DNA of 40,053 nt, from NCBI GenBank assembly GCA_017744515.1, contig JAGIBF010000074.1, positions 1-40,053 on the forward strand, in the 5' to 3' direction. The notes under the pieces were generated by a model, which searched no databases, had not been told where the DNA came from, and was given only the letters and a program-made list of their open reading frames with translations. The position numbers were made by a program, and so were the translations under genes. Shown piece by piece: positions 7,267 to 14,767 of the stretch; within the stretch, counting starts at the first letter, position 1; each line of letters starts with the position of its first letter. The stretch is from Niastella sp. Its GTDB lineage: Bacteria; Bacteroidota; Bacteroidia; Chitinophagales; Chitinophagaceae.

Positions 7267-8424
7267 TTACATACTGCGTGATATGCCCAACTCGAGGCCG
7301 CGCAGCTCGGCCAGCCCTCTCAACCTTCCGATAGCGGAATAACCTGGATTGGTTTTCTTCTTCAGGTCGTCGAGCATCTGGTGTCCATGATCCGGACGCA
7401 TGGGAATGGAGCGGTTACGCTTGCGCATGACCTGTACGATCTCTTTTACCACGCTGTACATGTCTACATCTCCTTCGAGGTGGTTGGCCTCGTAGAAGTT
7501 GCCCGATTCATCACGTTGCGTGCTGCGCAGGTGAATGAAGTTGATTCGATCACCGAGACGATTCACCATGCCTGGCAGGTCATTGTCGGCACGCACACCA
7601 AATGAACCTGTACAGAAGCAAAGTCCATTCGCTTTGGAAGGCACTGCTTCAAACAGCGCCTTTACATCGGCTTCGGTGCTTACCACACGGGGTAATCCAA
7701 ATATTGCATAGGGAGGATCGTCTGGATGAATGGCCAGCACCGTTCCTACTTCATCTGCCACCGGTGTTATCTGCTTCAGGAAATAGATGAGGTGTTCCCG
7801 GAGTTTCTTTGCATCTATGCCATCGTATGTATCCAATGCAGCCTGGAATTGTTGCAACGTGAAGCTCTCTTCCGAACCGGGCAAGCCTGCAATGATATTG
7901 CGTTGCAACAAGGTCTTCTCATCATCGCTCATGCTCTGCAAACGTTGCTCAGCTCCCTGCAATTCCTTTGCACTGTATTCCTGCTTAGCACCTTTGCGTT
8001 GCAGCAGCAGCGCATCGAATGCTACGAGGGCAGCACGCTCGAAGCGCAGTGCTTTGGAACCGTCTTCTACCGTATAGGCCAGGTCGGTCCTTGTCCAGTC
8101 GAGCACCGGCATGAAGTTGTAGGTTACAATATGAATACCGCACTTAGCAAGGTTGCGGATGCTCATTTTATAATTTTCGATGTATTGTTTGTATTCTCCT
8201 TTCTGAATTTTGATGTGCTCATGTACAGGAATACTTTCCACCACATTCCAGCGCAACCCAACTGCTTCTATTTCGTTCTTACGTTGCATGATCTCTTCTA
8301 CTGACCACACTTCGCCATTGGGGATATGGTGCAGTGCGGTAACGATGCCGGTGGCGCCAGCCTGGCGGATATCCCATAAGCTAACGGGGTCTTTAGGGCC
8401 AAACCAGCGGAATGATTGCTCCAT
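7267..8424 (-). CDS. uxuA: D-mannonate dehydratase
   Basis: A 385-residue cytoplasmic enzyme that dehydrates D-mannonate to 2-keto-3-deoxygluconate in hexuronate catabolism. The N-terminus MEQSFRWFGPKDPVSLWDIR, then QAGATGIVTALHHIPNGEVW, and the C-terminal RPDHGHQMLDD with SAIGRLRGLAELRGLELGI are hallmarks of UxuA. HPDDPP and CFCTGSFGVR also match the metal-binding TIM-barrel core. The open frame extends to 8505. Starts at 8451 (MSNQQQ) and 8424 both lie downstream of the -7 box at 8489-8496; 8424 was chosen because family members begin there. The gene follows uxaA on the same strand and probably forms an operon with it, while possibly having its own promoter. It ends at a minus-strand terminator. 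Confidence 0.95.
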   Translation of the reverse strand: MEQSFRWFGPKDPVSLWDIRQAGATGIVTALHHIPNGEVWSVEEIMQRKNEIEAVGLRWNVVESIPVHEHIKIQKGEYKQYIENYKMSIRNLAKCGIHIVTYNFMPVLDWTRTDLAYTVEDGSKALRFERAALVAFDALLLQRKGAKQEYSAKELQGAEQRLQSMSDDEKTLLQRNIIAGLPGSEESFTLQQFQAALDTYDGIDAKKLREHLIYFLKQITPVADEVGTVLAIHPDDPPYAIFGLPRVVSTEADVKALFEAVPSKANGLCFCTGSFGVRADNDLPGMVNRLGDRINFIHLRSTQRDESGNFYEANHLEGDVDMYSVVKEIVQVMRKRNRSIPMRPDHGHQMLDDLKKKTNPGYSAIGRLRGLAELRGLELGISRSM

Positions 8425-8488
8425 CAGAGTTATTTGCTGTTGATTGCTCATTGAAAGGATGAAATGTTTATGAATGAATATTGGAGAG

Positions 8489-8496
8489 CGAAGATA
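8489..8496 (-). promoter_or_regulatory. Possible internal promoter (-7 box) of uxuA
   Basis: The minus strand reads TATCTTCG, the same TAnnTTCG variant as the nagB promoter, 65 bases upstream of the chosen uxuA start. No clear -33 element is present, because the upstream bases are occupied by a tandem repeat. Confidence 0.35.
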
Positions 8497-8505
8497 GAAG
8501 ATCAA

Positions 8506-8580
8506 GTCGGAAAGTCCGAGGTCGGAAAGTCCGAAAGCCTGAATTTTCCAACTTCCAGTCTTCCCGACTTTCGGACTTCC
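8506..8580. repeat. Tandem and inverted repeat between uxaA and uxuA
   Basis: GTCGGAAAGTCCGA occurs twice in tandem (8506-8519 and 8521-8534). It is followed by partly inverted copies (CCGACTTTCGGACTTCCGG, about 8567-8585). It resembles dispersed intergenic repeats rather than coding sequence. The folded RNA could affect the relative expression of the two dehydratase genes. Confidence 0.6.
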
Positions 8581-8583
8581 GGA

Positions 8584-10242
8584 CTACAAGCTCACGCCAC
8601 GCCGCCAGGGAATAAAATCATCCTGGCCCAGTTGTACAGCTTTGGGCTGTATACGGCCGCTGGCCACATCAATCACATATTCCATAATACGTTCAGCCGC
8701 CTGCTCGATCGTCTCTGTGCCTTCGATGATGGTGCCACAATTGATATCGATGATGTCGGGCATCTTCGTAAACGTTTTCGTATTGGTCGACAGCTTTACA
8801 ACCGGGGCTATGGGATTGCCCGTGGGCGTACCGAGACCGGTAGTAAACAACACGATATTGGCGCCGGCCCCTACTTCGGCGGTGGTGCTTTCCACATCAT
8901 TGCCGGGGGTGCACAGCAGGTTGAGGCCGGGTTTGGTAACGCGCCCGGGATAATCCAGTACAGCCGTTACCGGAGAAGTGCCGCCTTTTTTGGCAGCGCC
9001 TGCCGATTTGATGGCATCGGTGATCAACCCGTCGCGTATATTACCGGGAGAAGGATTGGCATAAAAGCCGGAGCCATCTGCTTCTGCTTTCGCATTGTAT
9101 ACGCGCATCAGGTCCATAAAGCGCAAGGCAGTGGCTTCGTCCACGCAGCGATCGCTCAACTCCTGCTCTACTCCACACAACTCGGGAAATTCCGACAAGA
9201 TCACAGACCCGCCCAGGGCCACCAATATATCGGACACGTAACCCAGTGCCGGGTTGGCGGAGATACCGGAAAACCCATCTGATCCACCACATTCCAGGCC
9301 AATGCACAGCCTGGATAAAGGGGCGGGTTGACGGGTACTATTGTTTGCCTGCATGAGGCCTGCGAAAGTTTGCTTGATGGCCTTCTTCAGCAGCTGTTGC
9401 TCTGTGCCTTCTTTCTGTTGCTCCAGCACTACCAGCGGCTTGTTGAAATGCGGATCACGTTTCATGATCTCCGCTTTGAGGATAGAAGCCTGCGCATGCT
9501 GACAGCCGAGGCTCAACACCGTGGCACCTGCTACGTTGGGATGCGTGATATATCCCGCCAACAGGCCACAGAGGGCATCGGAATCGAGGCGCGTGCCACC
9601 ACACCCCATATCATGGTTGAGGAACTTGATGCCATCCACATTGGGAAATACACGCTGTGTTGCCTGCTCCGTAAATACTTCTTCCAGCGGTGCTTCCAAT
9701 ATCTCCGCTTCGGGCCGGCCATTTTGGTACATTTTTACCAGCGCTTCCACATCGGTTTGAAATGCCTTCGTTTTGCTGTAACCCAGCTGATCGATCAATG
9801 CTTCTTTCAACACTTCCACGTTGCGGTTCTCGCAAAACACCAGCGGGATCACTATCCAGTAATTGCCCGTGCCTACGGAACCATCGGCCCGGTGAAAGCC
9901 CATAAAGGTTTTGTCTTTCCATTTGGAAACATCCGGCTGTTCCCATTGCAACCGCCGATTGCCGAGGCTAAACTCTTCAGCTGCATGATGAATATTTTTG
10001 GTAGTAATGGCACCGCCTTGCGGAATGGCCGCATCTGCCTTGCCCACCAGTACTCCATACATATAAATATTATCGCCGGGGTTCAACGGGTGCATCGAAA
10101 ACTTGTGTTTGCCGGCCACCGGATCAGTGAGGGGGAATTTATCGTTGTTGAGTTCAATTAAAGTGCCCTTCGGTAAGTCTTGTAAAGCCACCAGAACATT
10201 GTCACCAGGATGTATCCGGAGGTATTTGTTTGTTTGGTCCAT
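8584..10242 (-). CDS. uxaA: Altronate dehydratase (UxaA/GarD family)
   Basis: A 552-residue cytoplasmic enzyme expected to dehydrate D-altronate to 2-keto-3-deoxygluconate in the galacturonate branch. Residues about 8-95 form the SAF domain (IHPGDNVLVALQDLPKGT). The remainder is the D-galactarate/altronate dehydratase catalytic region, with GFHRADGSVGTGNYWIVIP, NHDMGCGG, LECGGSDGFSGISANPALG and GNDVESTT. The length is typical for the full-length two-part form. A galactarate substrate cannot be excluded, but the pairing with uxuA favours altronate. It is probably the first gene of a uxaA-uxuA operon and is divergent from an AraC regulator. A -7-like box lies about 109 bases upstream. Confidence 0.93.
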   Translation of the reverse strand: MDQTNKYLRIHPGDNVLVALQDLPKGTLIELNNDKFPLTDPVAGKHKFSMHPLNPGDNIYMYGVLVGKADAAIPQGGAITTKNIHHAAEEFSLGNRRLQWEQPDVSKWKDKTFMGFHRADGSVGTGNYWIVIPLVFCENRNVEVLKEALIDQLGYSKTKAFQTDVEALVKMYQNGRPEAEILEAPLEEVFTEQATQRVFPNVDGIKFLNHDMGCGGTRLDSDALCGLLAGYITHPNVAGATVLSLGCQHAQASILKAEIMKRDPHFNKPLVVLEQQKEGTEQQLLKKAIKQTFAGLMQANNSTRQPAPLSRLCIGLECGGSDGFSGISANPALGYVSDILVALGGSVILSEFPELCGVEQELSDRCVDEATALRFMDLMRVYNAKAEADGSGFYANPSPGNIRDGLITDAIKSAGAAKKGGTSPVTAVLDYPGRVTKPGLNLLCTPGNDVESTTAEVGAGANIVLFTTGLGTPTGNPIAPVVKLSTNTKTFTKMPDIIDINCGTIIEGTETIEQAAERIMEYVIDVASGRIQPKAVQLGQDDFIPWRRGVSL

Positions 10243-10350
10243 ATCGTCTTTTAGGTACTAATATTCTTTAATACAAATAAATAAAGGCAGGCAGTTGCAA
10301 AGTTTTACGCAGTTGTCATAATACTAAGCTCAATTAGCATATCGTGACTA

Positions 10351-10358
10351 CAAATTTA
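10351..10358 (-). promoter_or_regulatory. -7 box of uxaA
   Basis: The minus strand reads TAAATTTG, a perfect TAnnTTTG, giving a leader of about 100 bases before uxaA. No clear -33 TTTG lies at the expected distance. Confidence 0.4.
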
Positions 10359-10447
10359 CGATTTATGTCCTGATCGTAAAGGGCTTGAGCATTTTCCGCC
10401 ACTGACCTGCATTACGAAAACAGGTATCCTGAACTGTCCTGATTTTC

Positions 10448-10459
10448 GAAAACGTTTGC
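10448..10459. promoter_or_regulatory. Candidate LacI-type operator in uxaA-araC region
   Basis: GAAAACGTTTGC matches its own reverse complement at 10 of 12 positions around a perfect AAACGTTT core with a central CG, as in LacI-family operators. It lies between the two divergent -7 boxes. Confidence 0.3.
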
Positions 10460-10544
10460 ATAAATAAAGTACATGACATTTGATAAGGCAATGGAAAAAA
10501 ATATACAATTTGTACCGTCTTATATATTGCTATATACTGTTCAT

Positions 10545-10552
10545 TAAATTTG
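10545..10552 (+). promoter_or_regulatory. -7 box of araC-type regulator
   Basis: TAAATTTG is a perfect TAnnTTTG. A TTG at 10527-10529 is only 15 bases upstream, shorter than the usual spacing. Transcription from here would give a leader of about 150 bases to the ATG at 10710. Confidence 0.4.
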
Positions 10553-10709
10553 CTTGCCATGGTATACCATCCATGTCTCCCGTCTATATTTCCGGGTGGT
10601 TTTCGGACTTTATCTGCTGTTTTCCGAAAACCCTGCCCTTCTTAGCTGCCTAAACAAAGACCATGACACACCCACGTATTATCACCGAGAACTTCAAATA
10701 CCCACTTGC

Positions 10710-11576
10710 ATGCGACCGCAACTACTAAAAGTATCAACAGGCCCGCGCCATTCATTCAGCGTACGCCGTGATCTTGTTCCTTACGTCAATAACCGCTGGC
10801 ACTACCATCCTGAAATAGAGCTGATCCATTTCAAGAAGGGAGAGGGCACTCAATTCATTGGTGATAGCATTAAACGTTTTAAATCGGGCGACATTGTGAT
10901 GGTGGGCGCTCACCTGCCTCATTACTGGCGCTTCGACGACCTGTTCTTCGAAGAAGACACCCGTGTGCAGGCAGACATCCGGGTAGCTCATTTCTGTGAA
11001 AACTTCTGGGGTGATCAATTCCTGCATCTTCCCGAAAACGTCAATATCAAAACCGTACTGGAAAAAGCCAAGCGCGGCATCCAGATCACCGGCAAAACAA
11101 GGCAGCAGGTGGCCGATCTGCTGGAAAGGCTGCTGCATACCGATGGCTCCGAAAGGATCATCATCCTGATGGAAGCGCTGATGACTATTGCTGAATGCAA
11201 ACAGCTGACGACGCTTTCTTCCATTGGTTTCAAGCATGACCTCGTAGACGCGGAGAATGAACGCGTGAATGCTATTTATGAATACTCCCTGAAAAACTAT
11301 AAGCGCAAGATCCAGCTGGAAGAAATTGCAGCTGTGGCTAATATCAGCCCCAACTCTTTCTGCCGCTATTTCAAATCGAGGACACGCAAAACATATTCTC
11401 AATTTTTGATAGAGATACGCGTGGGCCAGGCTTGCAAACTGCTCATCGAGAATAACCTGAGCATCAAGCAGCTTTGCTATGAAAGCGGTTTCAACAACTT
11501 TACCAGTTTTCACAAGTATTTCAAAATGATCACCGGCAAAAGCCCGCTCACATATCAGAAGGAATTTATGGCTTAG
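10710..11576 (+). CDS. AraC-family transcriptional regulator (cupin sensor)
   Basis: A 288-residue cytoplasmic regulator. The N-terminal cupin-like sensor domain (about residues 15-100) has RWHYHPEIELIHFKKGEGTQ and GDIVMVGAHLPHYW, typical of AraC proteins that sense sugars. The C-terminal ~100 residues contain two helix-turn-helix units (QLEEIAAVANISPNSFCRYF and IKQLCYESGFNNFTSFHKYF), ending with the classic TGKSPLTYQKEF. MRPQLLK at 10710 was chosen as the start because the upstream extension overlaps the promoter and looks non-coding. It is divergent from uxaA-uxuA and upstream of the secreted lyase, so it probably controls uronate use; this is inferred from position. Confidence 0.9.
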   Translation: MRPQLLKVSTGPRHSFSVRRDLVPYVNNRWHYHPEIELIHFKKGEGTQFIGDSIKRFKSGDIVMVGAHLPHYWRFDDLFFEEDTRVQADIRVAHFCENFWGDQFLHLPENVNIKTVLEKAKRGIQITGKTRQQVADLLERLLHTDGSERIIILMEALMTIAECKQLTTLSSIGFKHDLVDAENERVNAIYEYSLKNYKRKIQLEEIAAVANISPNSFCRYFKSRTRKTYSQFLIEIRVGQACKLLIENNLSIKQLCYESGFNNFTSFHKYFKMITGKSPLTYQKEFMA

Positions 11577-11615
11577 AGAGAGGAGGTATGAAGTAAGCGG
11601 TAAGAAGTTGGAAGA

Positions 11616-11623
11616 TACATTTG
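11616..11623 (+). promoter_or_regulatory. Possible -7 box upstream of alginate-lyase-family gene
   Basis: TACATTTG is a perfect TAnnTTTG, but no -33 box lies at the right distance. If it is used, the terminator-like hairpin at 11673-11704 would fall inside the leader. Confidence 0.3.
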
Positions 11624-11672
11624 CTTAAATACTGACATTTTTGTGATTCCTGTACTCTATATTTACCCGTGA

Positions 11673-11704
11673 CCGCGTTTCTATCAAGTGACGCGGCTTT
11701 TTTT
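11673..11704 (+). terminator. Terminator after araC, or leader attenuator
   Basis: CCGCGT and ACGCGG form a 6-bp perfect stem with a 12-base loop, followed by CTTTTTTT. It lies 97 bases after the AraC stop and 39 bases before the next start codon. Confidence 0.65.
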
Positions 11705-11742
11705 CGGACCTGATATAGCTGCCTATCAACTTAAATAATAGT

Positions 11743-12945
11743 ATGAAACCATTGCTGCCCCTTTTATTTACCGCCTTTCTTTTGCCGTTGCTCTATGTAT
11801 CTGCTGCCGCTCAACTGCCGGAAGTATACATTATGGACGCCACCAACCTTGCCAGTGTAAAACGGTCTGTGCAGATGAAGGATAAAGCCACTTTGCAAAA
11901 GCTGCAACCGTTGTTGCAGGAGGCCGACAAGCTACTGGAGATGAAACCTGTGTCGGTGATGGAAAAAGCTTTTACGCCGGTGAGTGGCAACAAGCATGAT
12001 TATATGAGCCAGGCCCCTTATTTCTGGTATGACAGTTCGAAGCCCAATGGTCTTCCTTACCTGCGCAGGGATGGGGAACGCAATCCGGAGATCTACAAGA
12101 TCACCGACCGCAGCAACCTCGGCAAACTCGATGGCGCCGCCCGCACGCTGGCGCTTGCCTGGTACTTTACCGGCAAAGAAAAATATGCCGTCAAAGCAGC
12201 ATCGTTGTTACGCACCTGGTTCTTCGACGAGACTACAAGGATGAATCCTAACCTCAATTATGGGCAGGCTATTCCCGGTATCAATGATGGCAGGGGGATT
12301 GGCATCATCGAGACCATTGCGCTGACAGGCATTGCTGATGCTGCCGGCTTATTATATGGTTCAAAGGCATGGTCCATTAATGAGCTCCGCGCATTGCAGC
12401 AATGGTATAGTGAATACCTGAACTGGATGCTGACCAGCAAGAATGGTAAAGAAGAACACGCCGCCAAGAACAATCATGGCACCTGGTATTATGTGCAGGT
12501 AGTAGATTTTGCCCTGTTTACCGGTGATACAGCCAGGGCACATGAACTGGTTGAAGAAAGTAAGAAAACATTGAACGGGCAGCTTGCTGCCGATGGGCAA
12601 CAGCCGCTGGAAGTAGAGAGGACCAACGGCCTTGGCTACAGCACCTTCAACCTGCGTGCGTGGTTTACCCTGGCCAGACTGGCAGATATGGTAGATATCG
12701 ATCTCTGGAACTATACTACTCCCAATGGTGCGGGCCTGCGCAAGGCCGTGGACTGGCTAACGCCTTATGCCATGGGAGAAAAAAACTGGAGCTGGCAACA
12801 GATCGACAAGTATAACAACGAAGACTTGTATCCGCTACTCAGGCAGGCAGGCAGTCTATGGAAAGTGCCGGCCTATAGCGCGCAAGCACAACAGCTGGCA
12901 AAAACCATTAAAGACCCTGTGAGGACATTGAGTTATAGCTATTAA
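11743..12945 (+). CDS. Secreted alginate-lyase-family polysaccharide lyase (PL5/PL38-like)
   Basis: A 400-residue protein with a Sec signal peptide (cleavage near AAAQ). The rest is the alpha/alpha-toroid alginate-lyase fold: YFWYDSSKPNGLPYLRRDGE, GAARTLALAWYFTGKEKYA, ARTLALAW-type helices and the catalytic-region motif NNHGTWY (N243, N244, H245) with ERTNGLGYS (about 292-300). Such enzymes cleave uronic-acid polymers (alginate, glucuronan) by beta-elimination. The exact substrate and the choice between PL5 and PL38 cannot be settled by eye. It is expected to act in the periplasm or outside the cell. It lies next to the AraC regulator and the two aldonate dehydratases, fitting a uronate-polymer pathway. 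A terminator-like hairpin precedes it. Confidence 0.88.
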   Translation: MKPLLPLLFTAFLLPLLYVSAAAQLPEVYIMDATNLASVKRSVQMKDKATLQKLQPLLQEADKLLEMKPVSVMEKAFTPVSGNKHDYMSQAPYFWYDSSKPNGLPYLRRDGERNPEIYKITDRSNLGKLDGAARTLALAWYFTGKEKYAVKAASLLRTWFFDETTRMNPNLNYGQAIPGINDGRGIGIIETIALTGIADAAGLLYGSKAWSINELRALQQWYSEYLNWMLTSKNGKEEHAAKNNHGTWYYVQVVDFALFTGDTARAHELVEESKKTLNGQLAADGQQPLEVERTNGLGYSTFNLRAWFTLARLADMVDIDLWNYTTPNGAGLRKAVDWLTPYAMGEKNWSWQQIDKYNNEDLYPLLRQAGSLWKVPAYSAQAQQLAKTIKDPVRTLSYSY

Positions 12946-13011
12946 AAAACGGGTTTATAAGTTAATAAGTTGATAGGTTGAAAAGGGAAAGGCAACAGTC
13001 TTCCTGACGCA
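12946..13011. repeat. Short convergent spacer with GTTGATAGGTTGAAAAG-type repeat
   Basis: TTAATAAGTTGATAGGTTGA followed by AAAG resembles the spacer at 38733-38765 (GTTGATAGGTTGATAAGTTA). Both follow the last codons of a gene. No clear terminator hairpin was found between these two convergent genes. Confidence 0.45.
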
Positions 13012-14187
13012 TTACACTTTTGCTGCTTGTAATGAATCTTTAAAAGCAGCTACAATACTTTTATTATCGCGCTTCAATAAACTTTCATTGACGGTGATGC
13101 GTATGGGATCATTTCCTCTGCGGCCTGGCATGAAGATGTTGTATTTTTTATTGAGGGTTTCGCGCAGCTTTGCCAGGTCAACTGTATTGCCGGTCTCCAG
13201 GTAAAAGATATTGCTGCCGTTGGGTAATGGACTGATCTTTATACCGGGCAAGCCGTTCAACTGACCAAACAACTCCTGTGCCTGCAGCGCCATCTTCTTC
13301 AACCGTTCATCGAGTCCTTCAAGGTGATGGAATGCCATGGCCGCATTGACCCAGCTTTGGTACATGGTGCCGCCATGTACTTTCATGAGGTGGCGCATTT
13401 TGCCGATCACTTCTTTATCGCCACACAACATGGCGCCACCCGGCGCACCAAGGTATTTATATAACGAAATATAGACCGAATCGAAATGCCGGGCATATTC
13501 ACCTACGGAAACACCATTGAAAGCTGAAGCGAGGTGCACGCGTGCTCCATCGAAGTGCAGCTTGTATCCTTTCTCTTTGCAGAAGGCGGCTATCTTTCTG
13601 ATCTCCTCTACCGGTACTGTTCTGCCATCGCAACGGCGCACCGGGCTTTCGATAGCGATAGCGCCGATGCCGCTTTTAAATACTTCTCCCTCTTCATGGT
13701 ATTTCAATGACGCCTGCAACATTTCGAGTGTGAACGCAGGCTCATTGGGCGCGAGCGGTATCAGCCTTTTGTTGTGTATCGATTGCGCCGCATCCGCTTC
13801 ATCACGGAATACATGGCTGGCTTCCTGTACAAATACTTTGGTATTATCACCACAAAGCACCGCAATAGCCAGTTGATTGGCCATGGTGCCTGAAGGCATA
13901 TAGATAGCCGATTCCTTGCCGGTAATGGCCATGAACTTCTTTTCCAGCGCTTCGACCACGCCACCTTCACCATACGAATCGGGCTGAATAGCATTCGCCG
14001 TGTTTGCCTCCTGCAATTTGGCGATCAGCTCGGCAGGCTTATACATGGGGCCGTCGAAAAAGAAATACAAGGGAGCAGATTGATCCATAGATTGATGACT
14101 GGCGGCCAGTCCGCCGAAAGGGATAGCAGCGCCCAAAGTTGGCAACGCAGCGATACCGGATGTTTTCAGAAAATTCCTTCTGTGCAT
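13012..14187 (-). CDS. Threonine-aldolase-like PLP enzyme with Tat-like leader
   Basis: A 391-residue fold-type I PLP enzyme of the threonine aldolase/beta-eliminating lyase family. Visible motifs are FFFDGPMYKPAELI, MPSGTMANQLA (around 97-107), ASHVF (H125), HFDGARVHLA (D213 region) and SLYKYLGAPGGAML, where K244 is the expected PLP-binding lysine. The family usually cleaves L-threonine or allo-threonine to glycine and acetaldehyde. The odd part is the N-terminus, RRNFLKTSGIAALPTLGAAI, a twin-arginine-like leader, which predicts folded export to the periplasm. The usual enzyme is cytoplasmic and starts near residue 38. A strong inverted repeat sits 5 bases upstream of the ATG. The gene is convergent with the lyase and divergent from susC. 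The substrate is uncertain. Confidence 0.85.
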   Translation of the reverse strand: MHRRNFLKTSGIAALPTLGAAIPFGGLAASHQSMDQSAPLYFFFDGPMYKPAELIAKLQEANTANAIQPDSYGEGGVVEALEKKFMAITGKESAIYMPSGTMANQLAIAVLCGDNTKVFVQEASHVFRDEADAAQSIHNKRLIPLAPNEPAFTLEMLQASLKYHEEGEVFKSGIGAIAIESPVRRCDGRTVPVEEIRKIAAFCKEKGYKLHFDGARVHLASAFNGVSVGEYARHFDSVYISLYKYLGAPGGAMLCGDKEVIGKMRHLMKVHGGTMYQSWVNAAMAFHHLEGLDERLKKMALQAQELFGQLNGLPGIKISPLPNGSNIFYLETGNTVDLAKLRETLNKKYNIFMPGRRGNDPIRITVNESLLKRDNKSIVAAFKDSLQAAKV

Positions 14188-14192
14188 AATAA

Positions 14193-14230
14193 GGTAGTTT
14201 TAAACGGTACAGTGACCGCTTAAAACTACC
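14193..14230 (-). promoter_or_regulatory. Leader hairpin at the start codon of the aldolase-like gene
   Basis: Arms GGTAGTTTTAA and TTAAAACTACC pair perfectly. On the minus strand the stem continues through a G-U wobble and CGGT/ACCG, giving about 16 pairs with a 6-base loop. The wobble forms only in the minus-strand RNA, as expected for a leader hairpin of this gene. It ends 5 bases before the ATG and could hide the ribosome site, or act as a DNA operator. Confidence 0.55.
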
Positions 14231-14581
14231 GGATTGAAGGCGGGTTTCCAAATTGAACCCATACTTACAGGTAACATCTTTCCCAAATGCTACCTGCAAG
14301 GTCTTAACAAAAAGGGCCCGCAGTTAACTACCGGGGCCCCCTCTGGTTTGAACGTATTCATGACACATGAGAATGTCTGGCGTAATCGTACGGACTCTAC
14401 GGGCAGGCTGCAACTTAGCAGTATTCATCTATCAAGGGAAGTACAATAACGAGTCAATAACACTTGTATAACAATTCAGGAGTACGTGCTGTGCACCTGG
14501 GGCCTTCGACTACAGAGAACAGGCTATAAGGAATTAGCTAAAAAATACAATGTATCTGTCAAAAAACAATCAGCAATAACA

Positions 14582-14600
14582 TACTGATAACATATCAGTA
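14582..14600. promoter_or_regulatory. Palindromic operator candidate upstream of susC
   Basis: TACTGATA-ACA-TATCAGTA is a perfect inverted repeat with 8-bp arms and a 3-base centre, about 170 bases before susC. Overlapping AATAACATA, GATAACATA and AGTAACACA units add a direct-repeat pattern. The regulator is unknown. Confidence 0.45.
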
Positions 14601-14767
14601 ACACATGCAAATTAAGTGTTATGAAGTTATCATGACGAGCAGCAACGCCCGTTAGTCTTCTGTCCCTACCGGATAAGGGAATCTGCCCAGGCTATTTATA
14701 AGGTGGTGCTTTACCGTTAGCCGGGTCGATTCCTGCTACAACAAATTCTACCATCAAATTGAAAAAC

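Larger units (their letters stand above)
10243..10709. other. Divergent regulatory region between uxaA and araC
   Basis: 467 AT-rich bases without a credible gene. It holds a perfect minus-strand -7 box (10351-10358), a palindromic AAACGTTT site (10448-10459) and a perfect plus-strand -7 box (10545-10552). The in-frame extension of the AraC reading frame to 10554 overlaps the plus-strand promoter and was rejected as the start. Confidence 0.6.
14188..14767. other. Long intergenic region upstream of susC
   Basis: 580 bases without a credible gene. It holds the aldolase leader hairpin (14193-14230), a looser inverted repeat CAGGTA...TACCTG (about 14268-14296) and a 19-bp palindrome (14582-14600). 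No standard -7 box for susC was recognised, so its promoter may be of another sigma class or be degenerate. Confidence 0.6.

Noticed and set aside
8464..9282. 272-codon plus-strand frame over uxaA
   Set aside because: It is antisense to the well-conserved altronate dehydratase; its start translates an intergenic repeat.
9328..10161. 277-codon plus-strand frame over uxaA
   Set aside because: It is antisense to uxaA with no recognisable domain.
10554..10709. N-terminal extension of the first AraC regulator
   Set aside because: It overlaps the next bases after a perfect -7 box, has no similarity to AraC N-termini, and the cupin domain starts after MRPQLLK.
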